Origin: Xanthomonas sp. 10-10
GTDB lineage: Bacteria > Pseudomonadota > Gammaproteobacteria > Xanthomonadales > Xanthomonadaceae
Length of the DNA stretch: 64,000 nucleotides
Direction: 5' to 3'
Assembly: GCF_040182365.1 (NCBI RefSeq)
Contig: NZ_CP144460.1
Span: forward strand, 2,728,001 to 2,792,000
The notes under the pieces were generated by a model. That model had not been told where the DNA came from. It saw nothing but the letters and a program-made list of their open reading frames with translations, and made no database searches. The first letter of the stretch is position 1; every line of letters begins with the position of its first letter. The translations under genes and the position numbers were made by a program. This document shows, piece after piece, positions 28,808 through 36,787 of the stretch.

Positions 28808-31800
28808 TGCGTGGCGCGCTCTGCCCGCCGCACCGCGCCGGGCACATCGATCTGCACGGTGGCCGGCATCTGCTGGATCCGCAGCTCGCCATTTTGCCAA
28901 TCCACGGTTTCGCCGTTGACACTGGCCTTGCCGGGTTCGCCCTGATACGGCCAGACAAACACCACGCCACCTGGCGGCATCAGCAGGCCGGGTTGCAACT
29001 GCAGCGACAGCTGCTTTTCGGTGCGCTGCAAGGTGTAGTTGAGGCGGCCGTACGGGGTGCGCAATTCGGCAATGCCGATGCCCTTGCCTTCGAACCAGCG
29101 CGTCGGCGTGCCGGCGGCGATCACGATGCTCTGATCCGACTCGCGCATGTACGCGAACATGTCCAATACCGAACGGACGAAATCCGATGCCACCCAGGCA
29201 TGCGGCAGGTCGCCGACGAAGAACGGCGTGCGCGGCGTGCGAGAGACCACCTCGGCCCACTGATTCCAGGGCTGCGGTGCGCGATCCTTGAAGAAGAATG
29301 CGGTCGCGTCCCAGGCGCGCTCGCGCCAGCCCAGCCGCACGAACGCGGCGACGTTGCGCCACTCGTACGGGGTGTAGTCCTTCCACTCGCGCTTGCCGTC
29401 GCGACGGTCGGAGAACTCTTTCCAATAGCGTTCGAAGGTGTTGGCCAGCAGGTCCTGCGGCAGGCGCTGCTGCTCGCCTCCCGGCGTCAGCGCGATGGTG
29501 GTCGAGGTCGCATCGAAATCGCCGAGCTCGGCCGAACCGGGCAGGAAATCGAGCTTGTGCTCACGCACCGCCGCACCCAGCGAGGCGATCAGGTCGCCGC
29601 TGAACTCGTCGCGGGCAGCGCTGAAACGGGTGACGTCCTCCGGCCTGTCGAGGGCGCCGGCCAGCAGGGTGGCGTCCTTGTAACCTCGCAGTGCCCAGAA
29701 GTTGTCCCAGTACGAATGCACTGGCTTGGCCGAATAGCCCTCATGGCTGATCGACACCGGCATCATTCCGTAGAAGGCCGGGTTGCGCATGAAGTTGTCT
29801 TCGGTGCGCTCGCTGGCGCGCAGCTTTTCCATGTAGTCGAAGGCACCGGCGACATGCGGCCACATCTTCTCCAGGAACGACCTGTCGCCGGTGTAGCGGT
29901 AGTACTCGGCGATGTTGTAGATCAGCTCGCCATGGCTGTCGTTTTCCGGCACCGGGTCGCTGCCGCGGTCGTCCACGCAGCACGGCACCATGCCGTCGGC
30001 AAACTGATACGGCGCAAACCAGTCGACGTAGTCGCGCACCACGTCTTCGCGGCCGAGCCGCAGCAGGCCTTCGGAGATCATTGCGCCGTCGCGGATCCAG
30101 CTGCGCGAGTACGAGCGTGTGCCCGGCTGCAGACGCGGACCGATGCGCGAGATCAGCATGTGCGCCAGCGCGGTACGCAGCGTATCGACCACCGGCTTGC
30201 CCTCGGCCGGCACGCTGATGCGCACGCGATCGAGCTTGCCACGCCATTGCTGGGCCACCTGCCGCTGCGCCTGCTCGGCATCGAAGCCGGCCGGAAGTTG
30301 CGCAGCACCGGTCTGCGGAATCACCAAGGCCACTTCACGTTTCTGGCCGGGTTCCAGCGTCCAGCGATACATCAGCACGCCCGACGCCAGGCCGGTTTCG
30401 TCCTTGACCTGGGTGACGGTGGGCGGCGTGGCGGCGGTGAGATGGCTGACATCCATACCGCTATCGAAGGCGCTGGCAAAGCCGGCATCCGGCCGCTGCA
30501 CGGCGAACACGCGCGGCTTGCCGTTAACGCTGACCTGCGCGCCGTCCACCGCCAGTTGTTCGATCCGGCTGACGCCACCCAGGGTATTGAGGAACTGCGC
30601 CGGCGGGTTGACCTGGAACGGCCGCACTGCCAACGCCAGGGTGAAGTCGCGCGCCTGCTTGCCGGTGTTGTGCAGCTGATAGCGTGCGACCAGTTGCGCC
30701 TGATCCGGGGTGCCCTGCACGAACGCGGTGACGCGCAGGTTCATCAGGTCGTGATGCCAGTCGACGCTGGGGATCGGCAGGTAATCGTCCTGCAGGCTTT
30801 GCTCGCTGCTGACGTCGGACCAGTGCAATACTTTGCCGCCGGTGACCACGAACGGCTCGATGCTGAAGCCGCCCTTGCCCACTTCCACCGCGCCGTCCTC
30901 GCCGATCAGGCCCTGCTCGGTGCCGCCATCCAGACCCAGGATGGTCCAGTACGGCTGCTCGCCGGAAAACCCCCGTGGATAACTGCCGCGCGGCAACTGA
31001 CCGGCCAGCGATTTGATGAAGTCGTTGGGCGTTGCCGCAAATGCCAGCGGCTGCAGCTGGACCTCTTTGATGCCGTAGCGCCAGTTCGGGCCGTCCTTCA
31101 GGTCGAAACGCAGGTAGCGCGCTTCGGTGTCCGGCAGTGCCAGCCAGTCGGTCCCACCGGCGCCGGCGGTGACGGTGCGCAGATCGCGCCAGCTGCGGCC
31201 ATCGGCCGATGCACGCACTGCGTACTGCGAGGCCTGCAGGCCGGGCACCCACTGCACCACCGCGCCCCCGAATTCGCGCACCTTGCCCAGATCCAGCGTG
31301 ACGGTCTGTTGCTTCACCGCGCCGCTGAGCCAGAAGGTGTCGGGCTTGCCATCGGCCAGGCGTTGTTCCAACGCCGGCGCCGTGTCGGTGATCGCCTCGG
31401 CCTTGAGCGGCGAGGTGTCTTCCGGCGGCAATGGGGTGAGCGTCAGGCGGTCGAAGCACACCGTGCCCTTGCCGCCGACCTTGTTGTAGATGGTGAACTC
31501 GACATCGGCGCTGCTGCGCAGCTGCTTGTCCGCACCCGGTCCCCAGGCCTTTTCGATGTTGCGCTTGCGGTAGTTGAAGGTGGTCCAGTTCTTCGGGAAA
31601 TTGAAGCCCGGCCGGTTGACCCACCACACGTTGTCGCCGCTGGCATCGATCAGCTTGAGCTGCAGATCGTTGGACGGCGATTCGCCACGCAGCGAAAACC
31701 CGATGCGATAGTTCTCGGGGTAGTCGAGCGGCAGTGTGCGGCGGATGCCGACGTAGCCGGACACGCCGTTGAAGTTGTAATCCAGGCACAGCGCATGCCC

Positions 31801-31971
31801 ACCGGAGGGCGTTGCCACCGGGCGCAGCGAGCCGCTGACCTGGTTGGATACCACCAGACGCCAGGCGCCGATGTCGTTGAAGCCGTCGAGCACGCGCTCC
31901 TGCGCCTGCGCCGCGCCCGCAGACGTGACGAAAGCGGCCATGGCACACAGTCGCAGGAACACTGGTTTCAC
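28804..31971 (-). CDS. Secreted discoidin/six-hairpin glycosidase-like protein
   Basis: 1055 residues from GTG 31971, which overlaps the TGA of the upstream permease; the alternative ATG is 11 codons in. A signal peptide ends around AGAAQAQ. A carbohydrate-binding-like region (~30-170), an F5/8-type C (discoidin) domain (~180-320: VTLDLGKVREFGGAVVQW, DTEARYLRFDLK) and a large C-terminal (alpha/alpha)6 domain (~330-1055) follow, with YSRSWIRDGAMISEGLL, GMVPCCVDDRG, NDSHGELIYNIAEYYRYTGD. The last part looks like six-hairpin glycosidases acting on glucans or mannans; the exact GH family cannot be fixed by eye. It is the second-last gene of the operon. Confidence 0.8.
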   Translation of the reverse strand: MKPVFLRLCAMAAFVTSAGAAQAQERVLDGFNDIGAWRLVVSNQVSGSLRPVATPSGGHALCLDYNFNGVSGYVGIRRTLPLDYPENYRIGFSLRGESPSNDLQLKLIDASGDNVWWVNRPGFNFPKNWTTFNYRKRNIEKAWGPGADKQLRSSADVEFTIYNKVGGKGTVCFDRLTLTPLPPEDTSPLKAEAITDTAPALEQRLADGKPDTFWLSGAVKQQTVTLDLGKVREFGGAVVQWVPGLQASQYAVRASADGRSWRDLRTVTAGAGGTDWLALPDTEARYLRFDLKDGPNWRYGIKEVQLQPLAFAATPNDFIKSLAGQLPRGSYPRGFSGEQPYWTILGLDGGTEQGLIGEDGAVEVGKGGFSIEPFVVTGGKVLHWSDVSSEQSLQDDYLPIPSVDWHHDLMNLRVTAFVQGTPDQAQLVARYQLHNTGKQARDFTLALAVRPFQVNPPAQFLNTLGGVSRIEQLAVDGAQVSVNGKPRVFAVQRPDAGFASAFDSGMDVSHLTAATPPTVTQVKDETGLASGVLMYRWTLEPGQKREVALVIPQTGAAQLPAGFDAEQAQRQVAQQWRGKLDRVRISVPAEGKPVVDTLRTALAHMLISRIGPRLQPGTRSYSRSWIRDGAMISEGLLRLGREDVVRDYVDWFAPYQFADGMVPCCVDDRGSDPVPENDSHGELIYNIAEYYRYTGDRSFLEKMWPHVAGAFDYMEKLRASERTEDNFMRNPAFYGMMPVSISHEGYSAKPVHSYWDNFWALRGYKDATLLAGALDRPEDVTRFSAARDEFSGDLIASLGAAVREHKLDFLPGSAELGDFDATSTTIALTPGGEQQRLPQDLLANTFERYWKEFSDRRDGKREWKDYTPYEWRNVAAFVRLGWRERAWDATAFFFKDRAPQPWNQWAEVVSRTPRTPFFVGDLPHAWVASDFVRSVLDMFAYMRESDQSIVIAAGTPTRWFEGKGIGIAELRTPYGRLNYTLQRTEKQLSLQLQPGLLMPPGGVVFVWPYQGEPGKASVNGETVDWQNGELRIQQMPATVQIDVPGAVRRAERATQ

Positions 31972-32804
31972 CCCTTCACACTCCCCAGCAGAAGACCTTG
32001 GATGTAGTAACGCTGCAGCGCCAGGAACAATAGCAGCACCGGAATCACCGTCACCACCGCGCCGGCCATCATCAATTCCACGTCCATGATGTGCTCGCGC
32101 GACAACGCCGCCAGCGCCACCGGCAAGGTGTATTGCTCCTGATCGGTCAACACGATCAGCGGCCACATGAAATCGTTCCACGAGCCCATGAAGGTGAAGA
32201 TGGTCAGGGTGACCAGCACCGGCTTGAGCATCGGCAGCACGATCTGGAAGAAGATCCGCATCTCGCTGGCGCCGTCGATGCGGGCGGCCTCGATCAACTC
32301 GTCGGGAATGCTGCGCGCGTACTGGCGCACCAGGAAGATGCCGAACACGGTGGCCAGTGCCGGCACCACCACCCCGCCGATGTTGTTGACCAGGTGCAGC
32401 TGCTTCATCAGCAGGAACAGCGGCAGCATCGCCACCTGTGCCGGAATCACCAACGCCGCCATCAGGATCTTGAAGATGCGCTCGCGGCCGACGAACTGCA
32501 GCTTGGCGAAGGCATAGCCGGCCATGGTGTTGATCAGCAGCGAGCCCAACGTGATCAGCCCGGACACCAGCAGGCTGTTGGCGAAGTTGCGCGCCATGCC
32601 GGTGCGCGCGAACAGCTCGTGGTAGTTGGCGGTGGTGAACGCCGACGGCAGCATCGGCGGCGGAAACCGGCTGGCTTCGCCAGTGGGCATGAACGACACC
32701 GACAGCATCCATAGCAGCGGCGCCAGGCTGATCAAGGCCAGCACCAGCAAGCCGCCGTTGATCAGCACGCCGTTCCAGCGCGATTCGCCGACATCACGAC
32801 TCAT
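31968..32804 (-). CDS. Sugar ABC transporter permease, MalG type
   Basis: 278 residues with six membrane helices. The EAA loop is ELIEAARIDGASEMRIFFQIVLP. The start at 32804 (ATG) overlaps the upstream permease stop (ATGA), replacing the longer frame that runs upstream. With the other permease and the binding lipoprotein it forms a CUT1-type importer for oligosaccharides. The gene ends in GTGA, which also begins the glycosidase gene. Confidence 0.95.
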   Translation of the reverse strand: MSRDVGESRWNGVLINGGLLVLALISLAPLLWMLSVSFMPTGEASRFPPPMLPSAFTTANYHELFARTGMARNFANSLLVSGLITLGSLLINTMAGYAFAKLQFVGRERIFKILMAALVIPAQVAMLPLFLLMKQLHLVNNIGGVVVPALATVFGIFLVRQYARSIPDELIEAARIDGASEMRIFFQIVLPMLKPVLVTLTIFTFMGSWNDFMWPLIVLTDQEQYTLPVALAALSREHIMDVELMMAGAVVTVIPVLLLFLALQRYYIQGLLLGSVKG

Positions 32805-33685
32805 ATCAGGTCCTTCTTGCGGCCGAAGCGCAGCATCACGGTGGTCACCGCCAGGATGATCAGGAACAACAGGAACGCCACCGCCGACGCGCGGCCGAGG
32901 TTCCACCACTTGAAGCCTTCCTCGAACATGAAATACAGCACGCTGACGGTGCTCTGCAGCGGGTCGCCGCGGGTCATCACGTAGGGCTCGGCAAACAGCT
33001 GGAAATAGCCGGAGATGGTGATCACCCCGACCACCATCAGCACCGGGCCGAGCATCGGCAGGGTGATATGCAGGAACTGCTTCCAGCGTGAGGCGCCATC
33101 GATGCGCGCAGCCTCATACAGGTCCTGCGGAATCGCCTGCAGCCCGGCCAGGAAGATCACCATGTTGTAGCCGAAGTTCTTCCATACCGCGAACAGCATG
33201 ATGGTGGGCATGGCCCAGCGCGGATCGCCCAGCCAGTCGATGGGGGCGATGCCCAGATGGCTCAGGCCGAAGTTCACCAGGCCGTACTTGATGTGGAACA
33301 GGTAGCGCCAGATCACCGCCACCGCCACCAGCGTGGTCACCACCGGCGCGAACAAGGCGGTGCGGAACAGCGCCTTGAAGCGCGAGGCCTTGGCGTTGAG
33401 CAGCAAGGCCGCACCGAGCGACACGCCGATCGACATCGGCACACCCAGCAACACGAAGTAGGTGGTGTTCCACAACGACTTCCAGAACAGCGGCGTCTGC
33501 AGCAGATCGATGTAATTGCCCAGGCCGACGAAGCGCAGGTGGCTGCTGTCGGCCAATGCGTACAGGTCGAAGTCGGTGACGCTGAGCACCAGCGCGGCGA
33601 ACACCGGCACGCCGAAGAACATGCCCAGCACCAGGATCGACGGGGCTGCGAATACCCAGCCGGCGACGGAATTGCGCTTCATCAT
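32801..33685 (-). CDS. Sugar ABC transporter permease, MalF type
   Basis: 294 residues, six membrane helices, EAA loop DLYEAARIDGASRWKQFLHITLP. It is the first of the two inner-membrane permeases of a CUT1 oligosaccharide importer. ATG 33685 (or the next codon, also ATG) overlaps the end of the binding-protein gene by four bases. No ATPase gene is found anywhere in the cluster, so a shared MsmK-like ATPase must act in trans (inference). Confidence 0.95.
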   Translation of the reverse strand: MMKRNSVAGWVFAAPSILVLGMFFGVPVFAALVLSVTDFDLYALADSSHLRFVGLGNYIDLLQTPLFWKSLWNTTYFVLLGVPMSIGVSLGAALLLNAKASRFKALFRTALFAPVVTTLVAVAVIWRYLFHIKYGLVNFGLSHLGIAPIDWLGDPRWAMPTIMLFAVWKNFGYNMVIFLAGLQAIPQDLYEAARIDGASRWKQFLHITLPMLGPVLMVVGVITISGYFQLFAEPYVMTRGDPLQSTVSVLYFMFEEGFKWWNLGRASAVAFLLFLIILAVTTVMLRFGRKKDLI

Positions 33686-35064
33686 CGTGCCGCCTCCTTG
33701 TCCGCTGCTGCGGCTGGCGTCGCGGCTGGTGGTGCGTCTGGTCGTGCGTCTGACCCACCAGCAGGTGCAGTGGATTCACCAGCGGGGCCGACATGCCCGC
33801 CCTCCTGTTCGAAGATCCAGCGGCGCTTGGCCAGTATCTCGTCCACGCGTTTGTCCAGTTCCTGCACGGCGGCCTCGTGCGATTGACCGCCGCGCACCAC
33901 GCGCTCGGTCACCAGGCGCATTTCCTGCACGATGCGCTCCCACTCCAGCACCTTGGGCGTGGCCTTGACCCGCTCCAGCTGATCGCCGAAGGCGTGCGCC
34001 AGTTCGTCGTTGGCCAGCGATGGCAGCTTCCAGGTGCTACGACGCGGCGGCAGGTCGCCGATGATGGCGTGGAAGCGCGCCTGTACCGTGGGCTGCGACA
34101 GGTATTCGATCAGCTTCCAGCTGGCATCCTTGTGTTGCGACGACTTGAAGATCACCAGGCTGGAGCCGCCGGCAATGCCCGCGCCCAGGCCGTTGGGTCC
34201 CGGCAGCGGCGCGGTGCCCCACTTGCCTTCCATGCCCGGCGGCTGGCGCAGCTTGAACTCGCGCACGTTCCACGGGCCGGACAAGTAGAACGCGTAGTAA
34301 CCGTTGAAGAATTCGTACCAGACGTTGGAGACCTGGGTCTCGGACACCTTCGGCGCCCATCCGTTCTGGTACATGGTGTCGTAGAAGCCCAGCGCCTTGC
34401 GGAAGCCTTCGCCGCGGAAGTTGCCGTAATTGTCGTGGTCGCGCAGCAGGCGGTCGTCCTGCTGCAGCGCGAACGACAGCTGCTGCTCGAACTCGTTGAG
34501 CGGCATCAGGATGGCGTAGCGGTCCGGGCCGACCTTGCGCTTGATCGCTGCCATCACCTGTTCCATCTCGGCCCAGGTCTTGGGCATTTCGTTGTAACCG
34601 GCCTCGCGCAGCAGATCCTTGCGATAGAACAGCAGCCGGGTGTCCACATACCACGGCACGCCATACAGGGTGCCATCGACCAGATTGGTGTCCCACACGC
34701 CGGGGAAATAATCCTGCGGGTCGACGATGCTGGACCGCGCCACGTATGGCTGCATCGGCTCCAGCGTATCCAGCAGGGCGAACTCCGGCAGCCAGGTGTT
34801 GCCGAGTTGGCACACGTCCGGCAAGCCGTCGGCGGCGAAGGCGGTCAGCAGTTTCTCGTGCGCCGCCGTCATCGGGATGTTCTGCACATCGACCTGGATG
34901 TCCGGGTTCTGCTTCTCGAAGTCGGCCACCAGTTCGGCAACCACTTCGGCCTCCTTGCCCATGGCCCAGAAGCGCACGGTGGTCTTGGCGGGATCGGAGC
35001 GGTCACATCCCGCCGCACCTGCACACAGGGCGGCGGCCAACATCAACAGTTTCAAAAGGCGCAC
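33682..35064 (-). CDS. Sugar ABC transporter substrate-binding lipoprotein
   Basis: 460 residues. Signal peptide with a likely lipobox ending at C20 (CAGAAGC). The periplasmic binding fold is of the extracellular solute-binding family 1: TTVRFWAMGKEAEVVAELVADFEKQ-like start, DVCQLGNTWLPEF, YYAFYLSGPWNVREF, GGSSLVIFKSS. The C-terminus carries an unusual ~50-residue Pro/Ala/Glu-rich tail not seen in typical members. It begins four bases after the GH144-like gene and overlaps the first permease. It should deliver oligosaccharides to the two permeases. Confidence 0.93.
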   Translation of the reverse strand: MRLLKLLMLAAALCAGAAGCDRSDPAKTTVRFWAMGKEAEVVAELVADFEKQNPDIQVDVQNIPMTAAHEKLLTAFAADGLPDVCQLGNTWLPEFALLDTLEPMQPYVARSSIVDPQDYFPGVWDTNLVDGTLYGVPWYVDTRLLFYRKDLLREAGYNEMPKTWAEMEQVMAAIKRKVGPDRYAILMPLNEFEQQLSFALQQDDRLLRDHDNYGNFRGEGFRKALGFYDTMYQNGWAPKVSETQVSNVWYEFFNGYYAFYLSGPWNVREFKLRQPPGMEGKWGTAPLPGPNGLGAGIAGGSSLVIFKSSQHKDASWKLIEYLSQPTVQARFHAIIGDLPPRRSTWKLPSLANDELAHAFGDQLERVKATPKVLEWERIVQEMRLVTERVVRGGQSHEAAVQELDKRVDEILAKRRWIFEQEGGHVGPAGESTAPAGGSDARPDAPPAATPAAAADKEAAR

Positions 35065-35067
35065 GGA

Positions 35068-36687
35068 TTACTCGGGTTTTTGGCGTTGCGAGGGGTCTTG
35101 CTGGGCCTGGGCGGCGGCGGCACGCGATTCGGCCATGCCCAGCGAGCGTGCGGCGGCCTTCTGCTCGTCCTTTTGCGGCAACGGCTGCGGCTCGCCCTCG
35201 GGGGTGAGCCAGCCGCCGGTGAAGCCGGCGCGTTCCAGACCGGCGCGGATGTAGGGGTTCTTCTTCATCACCGTCCAGACGAATTCGTTCTGGTAGTTGG
35301 CGATCATCGCCAGGATCGGGCCCTGGTCGATGGCGATGTAGTCGCTGGCCACCCAGCCGCGGTCCGGCACCATGCGCCCGGTCTTGAGCGGGATGTCGTA
35401 GTTGAAGCTGGGGTTGAACGAATCCAGGAAGCCGTAGCTGGAATACAGGAAGTCGCCATAGCGCTTGTGCATCTCTTCGGTGGCCGGGATCACTACTTCC
35501 GGGGCGAATACGATCGAGGAGATCGCCGCCGATGGCACGATGGTGCCGTCGTCGAAGTTCTCACGCAGGCCGGCGCCGCGCGAGGAGTAGTGGCGGAACT
35601 GGCGCTGCTCGCCACGATATTCCTGGCTGGTGTTCTGCGGGCCGTCGCCAGCGGTCAGGCCCCAGACGTTCTCGCCGTAGTCCTTCCACTTCATCGGGTT
35701 GTCGATGGCGTAGTCGCGCTGGGCCAGGGTGGCGCGGCGGCTGTTGAGGAAATAGTCGATGCCGCGTTCGCGCATGTACTGGTCCTGGATATCGCGGAAG
35801 TCGATCCAGACATGGCTGTACTGGTGGCCGAACAGCGGGCCGAAGGACAGGTACTCCTGCCCCTGGTAGACGCCCCAGTCGTTGTTGTAGGTCCGCGTCC
35901 AGCTGGTCCACGCCTCCGGGTCCACGCCATGGGTAGGTGAGCCCAGCGCGAGGATGTACAGCATCATCGCTTCGTTGTATCCCATCCAGTCGTGGTCGAT
36001 GAAGCCGCTCTCGGGGAACCAGCCCATCGAGATCAGTGGTGCGCGTTGCTGCAGCCAGCGCCAGTCCACGCGCTTGTACAGCGTGTCGGCGATCTGGCGG
36101 ATTTCTTTTTCGCGCGGGTCGTCGCCGTCGTAATACGACTGGGTGAACAACACGCCCATCATCAGCAGCGCGGTGTCCACGCTCGACAGCTCGACCCAGC
36201 TGTCGTAGCGGTTGCCCTGCTGCATATCCAGAAAGTGATAGTAGAAGCCCTTGTAGCCGGCCCTACCGGTCCGCTGCGGCCCCATGGGCGCATCGCGGAA
36301 GAATTTCAGCGTGGTCAGGGTGCGATCGATCGCCTGATTGCGGCTGACCCAGCCATTTTCGATGCCGATCGGATACGCGGTCAGCGCAAACCCCACCGAG
36401 GCAATGCTGGCGAACGGACGCGATGGAAATCGATCCGGCGCCAGTCCGTTGAGTTCGTTGGTGGTGTCCCAGAAGAACTGGAAGGTGCGTCGCTCGATGT
36501 CCGAAAACAGGGGCGGCAACGGCGGTTTGACCGGCTTGGGGGGGATTTGCGCTTCGATCAGGATCACTTTTACGGGTGCCTTTTTTTCAGCGACCTTGGG
36601 CTCCTCGGCCTGCTTGCAGGACGCCAGCAACAGCGCTCCCAGCATGAATGGAACGATCAACCACCGCGATGTGTTGCCCCTGTTCAT
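35068..36687 (-). CDS. GH144-like glucoamylase-family lipoprotein
   Basis: 539 residues from ATG 36687 (the frame is open to 36723). The start is a lipoprotein signal with a classic lipobox LLASC. A Lys/Pro-rich linker leads to a glycoamylase-like (PF10091) domain of ~430 residues, for example ERRTFQFFWDTTN, DRFPSRPFASIASVGFALTAY, GYKGFYYHFLDMQQG, SWVELSSVDTALLMMGVLF, GWFPESGFIDHDWMGYNEAMM, FGHQYSHVWIDFRDIQD, NENVWGLTAGDGP-like. Characterised GH144 enzymes cut beta-1,2-glucan. It leads the ABC operon and has a perfect operator palindrome 15 bases in front of its start codon. Substrate assignment is inference. Confidence 0.85.
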   Translation of the reverse strand: MNRGNTSRWLIVPFMLGALLLASCKQAEEPKVAEKKAPVKVILIEAQIPPKPVKPPLPPLFSDIERRTFQFFWDTTNELNGLAPDRFPSRPFASIASVGFALTAYPIGIENGWVSRNQAIDRTLTTLKFFRDAPMGPQRTGRAGYKGFYYHFLDMQQGNRYDSWVELSSVDTALLMMGVLFTQSYYDGDDPREKEIRQIADTLYKRVDWRWLQQRAPLISMGWFPESGFIDHDWMGYNEAMMLYILALGSPTHGVDPEAWTSWTRTYNNDWGVYQGQEYLSFGPLFGHQYSHVWIDFRDIQDQYMRERGIDYFLNSRRATLAQRDYAIDNPMKWKDYGENVWGLTAGDGPQNTSQEYRGEQRQFRHYSSRGAGLRENFDDGTIVPSAAISSIVFAPEVVIPATEEMHKRYGDFLYSSYGFLDSFNPSFNYDIPLKTGRMVPDRGWVASDYIAIDQGPILAMIANYQNEFVWTVMKKNPYIRAGLERAGFTGGWLTPEGEPQPLPQKDEQKAAARSLGMAESRAAAAQAQQDPSQRQKPE

Positions 36688-36701
36688 CCGCCCCCCACTT
36701 G

Positions 36702-36715
36702 TGTAATCGATTACA
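36702..36715. promoter_or_regulatory. LacI-type operator palindrome before the GH144-led operon
   Basis: TGTAATCGATTACA is a perfect 14-bp palindrome with a central CG, the form of LacI-family operators. It fits TGTAANCGNTTNCA together with the two sites at 40945-40958 and 40991-41004. It lies in the 100-base spacer between the TonB receptor and the GH144-like gene. Confidence 0.7.
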
Positions 36716-36787
36716 TCCCGCACGCCAACCTACCCTATCCAAGCGCCGAGTTCGACCGCCCTGGCCTGCGCCAGGGCGGTCGGGTCC

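Noticed and set aside
28657-32007. 1116-codon open frame on the plus strand
   Set aside because: It is the antisense shadow of the discoidin/glycosidase gene, rich in His/Arg/Ala/Gly with no domain; the minus-strand gene has a signal peptide, domains and overlaps with neighbours.
33793-35940. 715-codon plus-strand frame opposite the binding-protein and GH144-like genes
   Set aside because: Antisense shadow crossing two real genes; no motif or start signal.
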